DNA of 64,000 nt from Hordeum vulgare subsp. vulgare (Eukaryota > Streptophyta > Magnoliopsida > Poales > Poaceae), in contig NC_058518.1 of assembly GCF_904849725.1 (NCBI RefSeq), positions 11,304,147 to 11,368,146 of the forward strand, read 5' to 3'. The translations under genes were made by a program, and so were the position numbers. Of the stretch, positions 45,989 to 57,360 are shown in pieces (position 1 is the stretch's first letter; the number at the start of each line of letters is the position of its first letter). The notes below the pieces were generated by a model. That model worked only from the letters and a program-made list of their open reading frames with translations, did not search any database and was not told where the DNA came from.

Positions 45989-47532
45989 TGCTATCCCACA
46001 GATAACAGCTCCAGAAATTGACACATTGACAGAGGTTGGGCTTACGTTGGTTCTTCCCTTGAAGAGGAAAGGGTGATGCAGCATAGGAGCAGTAAGTATT
46101 TTCCTCAGTTTGAGAACCAAGGTATCGATCCAGAAGGAGGGTCTCGTCAAGTCCAGAGTACCTGCGCAAACACAAACAAGCTTGCACCTAACTCTTCAAA
46201 GGGGTTGTCAATCCCTTCAAGATTGTTTGCAAAGTGAGATCTGAAGGCGGAAAGTGCAACGAAATAAAAAGTGTAAGGCTGAAAATAAGGTGTGGAGTAG
46301 ACCCTGGGGGCCATAGTGTTCACTAGAGGCTTCTCTCAAAATAGCAAGTATTACGATGGGTGAACAAATTACTGTTGAGCAATTGATAGAACCGCGCAAA
46401 GTCATGACGGTATCTACGGCAATGATCATGCATATAGGCATCACGTCCGAGACAAGTAAACCGATACTTTCTGCATCTACTACTATTACTCCACACATCG
46501 ACCGCTATCCAACATGCATCTAGTGTATTGAGTTCATGACGAACAGAGTAACGCTTTAAGCAAGATGACAAGATGTAGAGGGATAATCTCAAACCAATGA
46601 TGAAAACCCCATCTTTTTACCCTTGATGGCAACAACACGATGCGTGCCTCGCTACCCCTTCTGTCACTTGGTGAGGTCACCGCACGGTATGAACCCAAAA
46701 CCAAGCTCTTCTCCCATTGCAAGAATCATAGATCTAGTTGGCCAGACAAAACCCACAACTCGAAGAGAATTACAAGGATATGAAATCATGCGTAAGAGAG
46801 ATCAGAAGAAACTCAAATAAGATTCATAGATAATCTGATCATAAATCCACAATTCATCGGATCTCGACAAACACACCGCAAAAGAAGATTACATAGGATA
46901 GATCTCCATGAAGATCATGGAGAACTTTGTATTGAAGATCCAAGAGAGAGAAGAAGCCATCTAGTTACTAGCTATGGACCCGTAGGTCTATGGTGAACTA
47001 CTCACGCATCATCGGAGAGGTCATGGTGTTGATGGAGAAGCCCTCCGTGTCCGAATCCCCCCTCCGGCAGGGCACCAGGACGTGCCCCAGATGGGATCTT
47101 GCGGAGACAGAAGCTTGCGGCGTCGGAAAAGCGATTGCGATGATCTCCTGATTTTTTCTGGAATTTATGGGATTATATAGGCGAAATGCCTAGGTTAGGG
47201 GACCTCCAGGGGACCCACAAGCCTGGATGGCGCCCCCCTGGCCACGGGGTGGGAGCTTGTGGGTCCACTGGGGCTCCCCTGCCTTGGCTCCCAAGTTCCC
47301 CGATCTTCTTCCGTTCCAAAAAAATATTTTCGGGGATTTTCTTCTGTTTGGATTCCGTTTCAAAATATCCTCTGAAAGGGGTCAAAAACATTGAAAAATA
47401 CGGAACTGGCACTTGGCACTGAGTTAATAAGTTAGTCCCAAAGAATATATAAAAGGCATACAAAACATCCAAAGTTTGACAAGATAACAGCATGAAACCA
47501 TCAAAAATTATAGATACGTTGGAGACGTATCA
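45989..47532 (-). repeat. E3 5' LTR
   Basis: 1544 bp, pairs with 39478-41021. Its end holds a degenerate primer-binding-site relic at about 45994-46013. Confidence 0.9.
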
Positions 47533-48148
47533 CAAGGTCATAGCAATATCAATCTGAGAACACTGTGGATACTAGGGATAAAGCCGTGTCAACGTAAATC
47601 GACTACATGACAAATAGCATCCAATCCCATCAACGTCCAGCCAGCATACAAAGGAATTACTCACTCCCGGTGGTGACCATCATGACAGAGTTAATGGAGA
47701 AGAGTTGGTTATGACGAGGCAACGAATATCCCTCTCCAGAGCCCCAAACGGACTCTAGATTATCCCTCTCGGGGAAGAACATGAGGTGGCAGCGGCTCTG
47801 TCTGTAGAACACAATCATAACTCCTATCCTACCTTTTCTTCGGAAATAGGAATTTGTAGGATCTTAATTAGGGTATGCGGAGCCACGAGGTGGTCACAAG
47901 CCAAGATGGCGCGCCCTGGGGTGTGGTCACGCCCTGTTTGCTTGGCACCAATAGGTGGCCCCCCTCTCATTGGCGCTCGCTCTATTTTCGCTCGATTCAA
48001 AGAACTTTTATTTCTACACAAGAAGAACACCATGGTAGTTCAGTTGAAAACAGCGTCGGTCCGGATTAGTTTATTTCAAATTATCCAAATTAAATTTCAA
48101 AGCAAGAGAAAAGGTATTTAAAAAATTAGATACGTTGGTGACCTATCA
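47533..48148 (-). mobile_element. LTR remnant D, unit 4, right part
   Basis: Begins with the right CAAGG target duplication of E3 and ends ACCTATCA. Aligns with about 25075-25719. Confidence 0.65.
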
Positions 48149-50105
48149 GCAGGCCTGGGGAGGATAAAGGGAGCACTCCACAAGAGTCCCTTGAGTGCGT
48201 GCGATGACGCAAACCCAGCCTAAATTTGGGTCGAAAAGGACCAAGCAGACAAGAAACTGGCATCCGTCATTTTGCGTTGGTGCGTTGGGCCGTGTTATAT
48301 CTCCACACGGACCCAAACAAACGTAAATAGACGAGAGACATCCTTGAACTGGATTGATCTCAACGTTTTCAGATAGCTATTTCGATTGCTTCTGTCTTTT
48401 TGCAATGGGACCACACAATAAATATACCACTTTATGTTTGTAAAGAGCAAATTATAGTGGTGGGTCATTTTGCAACTTTAAGTCAGGACAACACATGTGG
48501 TACGAAGAAGTAAATTAACAGGGTCATTGTTGATGCCAAGTTATTTGGACCTTATTTATAATATCTGACATGTAATCTCCCCGGTCGTGTGGTTAGGTAG
48601 CAAACTATGCATACCTTTGGCCTTTTATGCACTACTCTAGATAGTATCCGGTAATTTTTAGACCAGATGCTAGTCATTTGAGTTCTCCTGAACATAAGTA
48701 ACCTTAAGATTAGATTTTTGTGAATATTGTGAGTACTATAGGTTGTAGCATGTCAATGCACACAATCTTCTTGGAATATGTATCGAAGGTGTCTCTGGCA
48801 AACTTGGAAACTGGTGGGGTCGATCATGGGGCTCCCCTAGCGGATGCTACCCACTCAAAGCGTGTGATAGAGGGAACCAAGGTGCTTAAAGAGGCTTGTC
48901 CAGATATCGCTTGCGGCCATTTTTTTTTTGAGCTAGCAAGCACCGGTACAACATGCAACTCATGGGCATTGACCATTTAGGGAGGTATTAGTGGTGCATG
49001 GGCATGAGGATTTCGTGGAAGGGGATGATCGGGAGGGGGAAGTACTAGTTGAAGATTACTTGGAGGAAGAAGATGCCATCGACAAGCAGGAACACCCCTG
49101 GACTATCATTATACTCCGATAATCATTACATCATGCGGACGGGCTAGGGTGAGGCAGTGCACATGTAGGGTAAAGATGGTTGTCAAGAATGGTGCGGTTG
49201 CAGGGCTTGAAGAAGTTGGAAGAGCGGGATACGGGGCAGTCCATGACGGTGGGGTGAGGCTGACGACGAATGGTGTGGTTGTATGGGGGAGGCATGCTAG
49301 CAGCCATGGGGTGTAGGAAGCGGTGGTGCTCAATGGAACGAGATGGCGGCAATGCTTCGTCCTATGAGAGGTGAGAGGATGGTGAGTGATTAGATGTGGA
49401 ATATTATGGATGCAAATTTGAAGCCTTGAGGATATCATCTCAATCTACATATTTTGACCAAATAAATTATATTTCAAATATGATGTGAATTCAGAAAATC
49501 TAGTTTATGTAGTTAAACTTAAGAGGGTCGGAGGGTGCGCTCAAGGATCCAAATTTGCTTGCGTATGGATAGTGACAGGTTCAGTTGGATTCTTGCATTT
49601 TTATGCACCATAAGGGACAGTTCGCCTCTATTACTATTTTAATACCGGTTCTGGACCCGACATTAGGCCCTATAGGGTGCTACTTCAACAAAAAAAATTA
49701 TTACTAGTATTTAGTAACAAATATTGTTCTATACCCTATATATTCTCATTTCATTTTCATTTTCCCTACCTACTTTTGTTTCATTTGCATCTGAATTTGT
49801 TCTTGCGTTTCAAATCTGTAGAGCATGCATGATAATATGATGTGTCTTAGAGAAAATTCCACGTCACAACCCTCAACTTACCACTTGGATTATATGGTTA
49901 TTCGAAGAGTCAAGTATGATTATCCATCGTATAATCATATTAGGCAAAAAAATACAAAGTTCTCATTTATATAGTGTCAAACGGACGCGCACAAGCTTAC
50001 AAACTTAATCCCACTCAAGCTATGCCTATCTAGATATGACTACATAAAGTAGAGCATCACAAAGTAAATTCCAAAAAGAGGCAAAATCTAGATTAATGTG
50101 TGTAG
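48149..50105. other. Upstream spacer of copy 4
   Basis: It aligns with 25720-27718. No gene is seen. A 100-bp stretch at 49075-49180 is repeated at 39316-39422. Confidence 0.65.
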
Positions 50106-50128
50106 TGTAAAGTGAAAAAATGAGTCAT
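50106..50128 (+). promoter_or_regulatory. Endosperm box of copy 4
   Basis: Prolamin box TGTAAAG (50106-50112) and GCN4-like TGAGTCAT (50121-50128), about 311 bp before the ATG. Confidence 0.8.
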
Positions 50129-50311
50129 CATTCATTATGCCTTACAACCAGATGATATGTGCAACAAAAAGCAACTATGATGAGCAATGCAAAATCACAC
50201 AAGTAAAGTAGTACTACCAAACACAACATACCAAATGATTAATTGGATAATATTAGGAGTACTTTTTCAAAGAGCAAGGGCCAGGATGAAATTATACCAT
50301 ACCATGACAGC

Positions 50312-50319
50312 TATCAATA
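50312..50319 (+). promoter_or_regulatory. Mutated TATA box of copy 4
   Basis: TATCAATA replaces TATAAATA at the same spacing from the ATG. Confidence 0.65.
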
Positions 50320-50416
50320 AACATGCACCATCATGGTTGCCCTCGATCATCCAAATTTCACACACCAAGATCAGAAACATCAATTCCAAGAAAGCAATAG
50401 TAACCACAAATCCAAC

Positions 50417-51497
50417 ATGAAGACCTTCCTCGCCTTTGTCCTCCTTGCCATGGTCCTAGCAGCCAAGAGTTGCAATCACCACAACAACCATTTCTGAAAC
50501 AACAATCATATCTGCAGCAGCCATATCCACAAAACCCATATCTACCGCAACAACCATTTCCAGTGCAGCAACCATTTCCCACACCCCAACAATATTTCCC
50601 CTATCTACCAGAGGAATTGTTTCCCCAATATCAAATACCAACCCCCCTACAACCACAACAACCATTCCCCCAACCACCCCAACAACCTCTTCCTCGGCCC
50701 CAACAACCATCCCCCTGGCAACCACAACAACCATTTCCGCAGCCCCAAGAACCAATTCTCCAGCAACCACAACAACCATTCCCCCAACAACCACAACAAA
50801 TAATTCCCGAGAAACCACAACAACCATTCCTCCAGCAACCACAACAACCGTTTCCTCAGCCCTAACAACCATTCCCCTCGCAACCACAACAACCATTTCC
50901 CCAGCCCCAACAACCAATTCCCTACCAACCACAACAACCATTCACCCAGCAACCACAACAAACAATACCCCAGCAACCACAACAACCATTCCCCCAGCAA
51001 CCACAACAACCTTTTCCTCAGCCCAAACAAACATTCCCCTCGCAACCACAACAACCATTTCCCCAGCCTCAACAACCATTTCCCCTGCAACCACAACAAC
51101 CATTCCCCTGGCAACCACAACAACCATTTCTGCAGCCCCAACAACCAATTGCGCAGCAACCACAACAATCATTCTCGCAGCAACCACAACAACCATTCCC
51201 TCTGCAACCGAAACAACCATTCCCCAAACTACCACAACAACCATTTCCCCAACAACCACAACAAATAATTTTCCAGCAACCCCAACAATCATACCATGTG
51301 CAACCAAAACAACCATTTCCCCAACCCCAACCAGTCCCCCAGCACCGACCCCAACAAGCATCCCCCTACAACCGCAACAACCATTTCCCCAGGAATTAGA
51401 ACAAATAATTCCCCAACAACCATTCCCTCTGCAACCACAACCATTCCCCCAACAACCACAACAACCATTTCCCCAGCCCCAACCAGTCTCGGTGTAA
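50417..51497 (+). pseudogene. Hor1: C-hordein copy 4, two deletions, stop and frameshift
   Basis: It is nearest to copy 3. A 34-bp deletion (copy 3 bases 34471-34504) removes the second half of the signal peptide and the first mature residues and shifts the frame, so translation from the ATG ends at TGA 50495-50497 after 26 residues. In the repeat frame (from 50470) there is a TAA at 50863-50865 (CAA mutated) and loss of one C near 51360. The 3' end is fused at about 51484 to sequence that lies at about 36163 downstream of copy 3, which deletes the tail, stop codon, 3' UTR and poly(A) signal; a fortuitous TAA occurs at 51495-51497. With the mutated TATA box, this is the most decayed copy. Confidence 0.9.
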
Positions 51498-52058
51498 ATC
51501 TCAGTAGCAGCTTTATATCGAAGGGAGTGAGATGATGATGACTTCGTGTTGAATTTTGTAGTTATTTAAATGGTTTCTTTAATGGACCGGTTGCTCATAT
51601 TAGAAAATATGGGCTTGCACCATATCGAGTTTTTGGAAATGGACAAGATGAAGGGATGATTGAATTTATTCCTTCTATTTCTCGTGCACATGTAACTTGA
51701 GATTGCATATGGTAGCATTACAAGTTACTTACATAAGTTCCATAGACTAATTATGTCCACCTAGTATAGCTACCCAATGGTCCGAAGCTTTTATTAAAAT
51801 TAGTGTTGGTCATACTAAAATTAATATATTATGGGTATTGGATGTAGGATGTTTTTTAAAACTTCCATCTCCTTTATTCATTCATAAGAATCATCGCATC
51901 GTTTACAACCATGGGGACAATTTCCTCTGGGGTAGACTGTAAGAAAAGATTAGGATGGGAATATATATCCAATCTAGCCAATTCATGTACAAATATGGTT
52001 GGTTTCCATATAACGGGGTTCATAAATTATATGAGTTAAAGTCTAAGGAAGTAAAATA
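51498..52058. other. Downstream spacer of copy 4
   Basis: It is joined directly to the truncated prolamin. It matches about 36170-36519, but keeps about 190 bp (near 51838-52040, also present after copies 1 and 2) that are lost after copy 3. Confidence 0.6.
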
Positions 52059-52328
52059 TCAGTCATCAAAAATAGCACTTGCAATGAACGACAAGCTCCC
52101 CTCTTTGATGGTAGTGATCACTTCTATATTATCCTCATTGATCTCAAGTTTATTGCATCCGCTCATATGTGCAAGATTTAGACCAAACCTCCAGGATAGG
52201 GCCTCTACTATAAAAGCATTATAACTGGAATCAACCTTCTCATTTGTATCTGCAATGAATTCCACATTGTTACCCTTTATCACCGCTCCAACAACACCCT
52301 GATATGAGTCAAGGATCAAACGATGCAT
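52059..52328 (-). pseudogene. RNase H-like relic, unit 4
   Basis: An 89-codon antisense frame nearly the same as at 36520-36789, with an open frame kept. It is the clearest copy for family searches. Confidence 0.5.
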
Positions 52329-52576
52329 CTATGTTGAGTTTTGCATGGTCTCTTAGGGATAGTGTCTGCTTCGCATTTTATGCAACTCTAGAAATTATGA
52401 TAGCTATATAATCATCAAAATGTACGCCAAATTTGTGAATGCATTTTTTTTGGTTGTTGTATATTTAGCAATCTTCAACCATCAATTATGTACTACTGCA
52501 TGTATGATACTATTCATGTTTTCTTTGAGGGAATGAGACTAATCATGTTGCTTTAGAGAAAAACTTATGAATACAA

Positions 52577-53122
52577 ATGAATAAACAAAGCAGTTTCTTG
52601 GCTATCGAAGCAGATTCTGAGAAGGGTATGTGCATTATTGGGAATAAGCTTGTAAGCCACAGCCAGGCAGCAAGGTACACGGGACTCGGGGCGACCCTCG
52701 TCGATGCAGCCATGGTGAAGAAAATGCTCGACACCGTGCCGGACCGGCTATACACCGTGGTGGCCGCCATCGAGAAGTTCTGTGACACTCATGCGTCCGT
52801 TTAGGTGCTCGGGCGGTTGAAAGCGTTCGAGGAGTGGAGGTAGCAACGTACACACGCCGGCGGTGAGCGGGCAGATGGGCAGCTGATGCTCACGACAGCC
52901 CAATGGGAGGCGCAGCGGCGACAGAAGGACGACGACTCCGACGACTACGAGGCATCAAGCGCGTCTTCGGGCAGCTGGAAGAAGAGGTGCAGGCGCAATT
53001 ACAACTGCGGGCAGCGGGGCCACTTCGAGCGCGACTGTCCCAAACCGTGGAAGGTGCCGGCAGCGGAGCAGGCATTGCAGGCAGACGTTGGCGACGACTT
53101 CGGCGGTCTGGGGCTCCTCTAG
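52577..53122 (+). pseudogene. Copia-type gag relic, unit 4
   Basis: The same frame as at 37063-37584 but better kept: UBN2-like region (AMVKKMLDTVPDRLYTVVAAIEKF), shared stops at 52802-52804 and 52841-52843, then an open 78-codon stretch with NCGQRGHFERDC. This is a CCHC zinc knuckle whose first cysteine is Asn. It ends GLGLL and TAG at 53120-53122. Confidence 0.7.
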
Positions 53123-53344
53123 GCCGTAGCTTAGGGGGGTGTTGGAAAAGCTTGTAAGCCACGACCAGGTCGGCTCGGGCGCGTGTGCGTGAGCGCGCCA
53201 GGCTGAATCGACTGCGGCCATGGCAGGTGACTCGGGCATGTTGGGTGCGTGCGTGCGTGTGTGGCTGCGTGTACGGGGAAGTCCTTGCGGATGCGCAGGG
53301 TGTGCGTGAGAATAGGTCTCCATCACCGAGGCTTGACCTGTGTC
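53123..53344 (+). other. Possible Copia LTR start after the gag relic, unit 4
   Basis: GTAGCTTAGGGGGG then TGTTGGAAAAGC directly after the gag stop look like a polypurine tract and LTR start, which would make this a gag-only element. It ends with CCTGTGTC, the left target duplication of the MITE. Confidence 0.4.
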
Positions 53345-53530
53345 CAGTGGCGGAGGTAGGGGTGCTGGCAAGGGTCGTGGCTCCCCCTATACTCTCACAA
53401 ATACACCTATATGTAGTCCTAATCCTCCATTTGTCCAACAAAATTAGCAAGGTTTAGGTGATTTGGGCCCCTCTATCACTATATGGCATATTTTGGCCCC
53501 TTCTATATTCAGTTTCTGGCTCCGCCACTG
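53345..53530. mobile_element. hAT-like MITE, unit 4
   Basis: 186 bp with terminal inverted repeats CAGTGGCGGAGG and TGGCTCCGCCACTG, flanked by 8-bp duplications CCTGTGTC (53337-53344) and CATGTGTC (53531-53538) that differ at one base. The 8-bp size and CAG ends fit hAT elements. There is no coding capacity. Confidence 0.75.
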
Positions 53531-53869
53531 CATGTGTCCGACTCGTGTATGGGCATAGTCTGAATTGTGTCCGACTAGTGTACAGGCCACGTATGGGTTG
53601 CGTACGGGAGCCTCTTGCCGCGCGTCTCCTCGCACAGTGCCACGTGTTAGGCTAGGTGGGGGCGGCTGGAAAAATTCTCCTCCCGAATGAAAAATTTCCG
53701 CCGGGGCAGCCCGAGAAGGCCAGAAAAATGCCTCCTGGGACACAGCGGGTGGAGTGATGGAAAGATATGAAAAGCGTAGGCCATGATGCGGTGATGAAAA
53801 GATATGGATGACATCAATCATGTAGTAGTTACACACTAGAGCAACACAAAACTAGCTCCAATTCATCAA
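53531..53869. other. Spacer after the MITE, unit 4
   Basis: It matches 37988-38329; GC-rich, with no gene seen. Confidence 0.45.
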
Positions 53870-53996
53870 TATAATGTAGGCATGTATTCTATATATAGTC
53901 ATACGTGCTTGCGATAAGAACTTGCATAATCTTTTATCCTACCCTCTCATGGCAGTGGGGTCCTATTGGAAACCAAGGGATATTAATGTTGGGGAA
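53870..53996 (-). mobile_element. LTR remnant C, unit 4 (cut off)
   Basis: The start of the same LTR as at 38330, interrupted after GGGATATTAA by the BARE-like LTR. Confidence 0.6.
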
Positions 53997-55807
53997 CGTC
54001 GCATGGGAAACAAAAAATTTCCTACACGCACGAAGACCTATCATGGTGATGTCCATCTACGAGAGGGGATGTGTGATCTACGTACCCTTGTAGACCGTAC
54101 AGCAGAAGCGTTAGTGAACGCGGTTGATGTAGTGGAACGTCCTCACGTCCGTCGATCCGCCCCACGAACTATCCCGCGATCAGTCCCACGATCTAGTGCC
54201 GAACGGACGGCACCTCCGCGTTCAGCACACGTACAGCTCGACGATGATCTTGGCCTTCTTGATCCAGCAAGAGAGACGGAGAGGTAGAATAGTTCTCCGG
54301 CAACGTGACAGCGCTCCGGAGGTTGGTGATGATCTTGTCTCAGCAGGGCTCCGCCCGAGCTCCGCAGAAACGCGATCTAGAGGTAAAACCGTGGAGATAT
54401 GTGGTCGGGCTGCCGTGGCAAAGTTGTCTCAAATCAGCCCTAAAACCCCACTATATATAGGAGGAGGAGGGGGGAGACTTGCCTTGGGGTCCAAGGACTC
54501 CCAAGGGAGTCGGCCGAGCCAAGGGGGAAGGTCTCCCCCTCCCAAACCAAAATCCACTTGGTTTGGAAGGTGGAGTCCTTCTTCCCTTTCCCACCTCCTT
54601 CATTTTTTTTCCTTTCCTCTTTGATTTTCTTTCCTATGCGCATAGGCCTCTCTTGGGCTGTCTCACCAGCCCACTAAGGGTTGGTGCGGCACCCCAAACA
54701 CCCATGGGCTTCCCCGGGGTGGGTGCCCCCCCCCCGGTGAACTCCCGGAACCCATTCGTCATTCCCGGTACATTCCCGGTAACTCCGAAAACCTTCCGGT
54801 AATCAAATGAGGTCATCCTATATATCAATCTTCGTTTCCAGACCATTCCAGAAACCCTCGTGACGTCCGTGATCTCATCCGGGACTCCGAACAACATTCG
54901 GTAACCAACCATATAACTCAAATACGCATAAAACAACGTCGAACCTTAAGTGTGCAGACCCTGCGGGTTCGAGCACTATGTAGACATGACCCGAGAGACT
55001 CCTCGGTCAATATCCAATAGCGGGACCTGGATGCCCATATTGGATCCTACATATTCTACGAAGATCTTATCGTTTGAACCTCAGTGTCAAGGATTCATAT
55101 AATCCCGTATGTCATTCCCTTTGTCCTTCGGTATGTTACTTGCCCGAGATTCGATCGTTAGTATCCGCATACCTATTTCAATCTCGTTTACCGGCAAGTC
55201 TCTTTACTCATTCCGTAATACAAGATCCCGCAACTTACACTAAGTCACATTGCTTGCAAGGCTTGTGAGTGATGTTGTATTACCGAGTGGGCCCCGAGAT
55301 ACCTCTCCGTCACACGGAGTGACAAATCCCAGTCTCGATCCATACTAACTCAACGAACACCTTCGGAGATACCTGTAGAGCATCTTTATAGTCACCCAGT
55401 TACGTTGCGACATTTGATACACACAAAGCATTCCTCCGGTGTCCGTGAGTTATATGATCTCATGGTCATAGGAACAAATACTTGACACGCAGAAAACAGT
55501 AGCAACAAAATGACACGATCAACATGCTACGTCTATTAGTATGGGTCTAGTCCATCACATGATTCTCCTAATGATGTGATCCCATTATCAAGTGACAACA
55601 CTTGCCTATGACCAGGAAACCTTGACCATCTTTAATCAACGAGCTAGTCAATTAGAGGCTTACTAGGGACAGTGTTTTGTCTATGTATCCACACAAGTAT
55701 TGTGTTTCCAATCAATACAATTATAGCATGGATAATAAACGATTATCATGAACTAAGAAATATAATAATAACTAATTTATTATTGCCTCTAGGGCATATT
55801 TCCAACA
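53997..55807 (-). repeat. BARE-1/Angela-like Copia LTR, first
   Basis: The 1811-bp LTR runs from TGTTGGGGAACGTCGC to CATATTTCCAACA. On the element strand it begins TGTTGGAAATATGCCC, as known for the BARE-1/Angela/WIS group. A TATATATAG motif near 54452 is the likely promoter. For the first internal region this is the 3' LTR. Confidence 0.9.
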
Positions 55808-57360
55808 GTCTCCCACTTGCACTAGAGTCAATAATCTAGTTCACATCACCATGTGATTCCAACGAATCCAACACCCATATAGTTATGGGGTCTGATCACG
55901 TCTTGCTCGTGAGAGAGGTTTTAGTCAACGGTTCTGAAACTTTCAGATCCGTGCGTTCTTTACAAATCTTTATGTCATCTTATAGATGCTGCTACTACGT
56001 GCTATTCGGAAATGCTCCAAATATCTACTCTACTATATGAATCCGTTTCACTACTCATAGTTATTCGGATTAGTGTCAAAGCTTGCATCGACGTAACCCT
56101 TTACGACGAACTCTTTAACCACCTCCATAATCGAGAAAAATTCCTTAGTCCATTAGTTACTAAGGATAAATTTTGACCGCTGCTAGTGATTCAATCATGG
56201 ATCACTCTCTGTACCTCTCAACATACTTTGAGTCAAGGCACACATCAGGTGCGGTACACAGCATGGCATACTTTAGATTCTACGGCTAAGGCATAGAAGA
56301 CGACCTTCGTCTATTCTCTTTATTCTGCCGGGGTCGGCTTTTGAGTCTTACTCAAATTCACACCTCATAACGCAACCAAGAAGTCCTTCTTTGTTGATCT
56401 ATTTTGAACTCTTTCAAAAACTTGTCAAGGCATGCATCTTGTTGAAACTTCTATTAAGCGCTTTCGATCTATCTCCATAGATGCTCAACGTTCAAGTAGC
56501 GTAATCCAGGTACTCCTTTGAAAACTTCTTTCAAACAACCTTGTATGGTTTACAGAAATTCTACATTACTTCTGATCCACAATATGTCAACCACATATTC
56601 CTATCAGAAATTCTATAGTGCTCCCACTCACTTCTTTGGAAATACAAGTTTCTCATAAACCTTGTACACACCCAAAATCTTTGATCATCTCATCAAAGTG
56701 TATATTCTAACTCCGAGATGCTTGCACCAGTCCATTGAAGGATCACTGGAGCTTGCATACTTGCTAGTATCTTTAGGATCGACAAAACCTTCTGGTTGTA
56801 TCACATACAATGTTTGCTCAAGGAAACCGTCGAGGAAACAATGTTTTGACATCCTACGTGCAATATTTCATAAATAATGCATCAACAACTAACATAATTC
56901 TAACAGACCTTTAGCATCGCTACAAGTGAGATAGTCTCATCATAGTCAACTGTTTGATTTTGTCGAAAACATCTTTGCGACAAGTCGAGCTTTTCTTCAT
57001 AGTGACTTATCACCATCATCGTCTGTCTTCTTTTAAAGATCCATCTCTACTCAATAGTCTTATGACCATCAAGTAGTTCTTCCAAAGTCTACACTTTGTT
57101 TTCATACATGGATCCTCTCTCGGATTTCATGGCTTCCAGCCATTTGTCGGAATCCGGGCCCACCATTGCTTTCTCCATAACTCGTAGGTTCACTATTGCT
57201 CAACAACATGACCTCCAAGACAGGGTTACCGTACCACTCTGCAGTAGTACGCGACCTTGTCGACCTACGAGGCTTGTAGTAACTTGATCCGATGCTTGAT
57301 GATCACCATCATCAGCTTCCACTTCAATTGGTGTAGGCGCCACGGGAACAACTTCTTGCG
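55808..57360 (-). pseudogene. Degenerate BARE-like reverse transcriptase/RNase H
   Basis: It aligns in pieces with 62199-63900 (for example around 56060-56110 and 56640-56880) but has many indels and no frame longer than about 70 codons. It begins with the polypurine tract region GTCTCCCACTTG. Confidence 0.7.

Larger units (their letters stand above)
39478..47532 (-). mobile_element. E3: gag-protease-only Gypsy LTR retrotransposon
   Basis: This 8055-bp element on the - strand has LTRs of equal length (1544 bp) and near-perfect target duplications (GAAGG/CAAGG; the undisturbed site near 25075 reads CAAGG). It has gag and protease but no reverse transcriptase or integrase, and the same layout as E1. 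It sits inside LTR remnant D of unit 4 and is absent from the same site in unit 2. Confidence 0.9.

Noticed and set aside
53922..54624. Frames of 121-142 codons in the BARE-like LTR, repeated at 60647-61250
   Set aside because: They lie wholly in LTR sequence on the strand opposite to the element and are not kept between LTRs in full.
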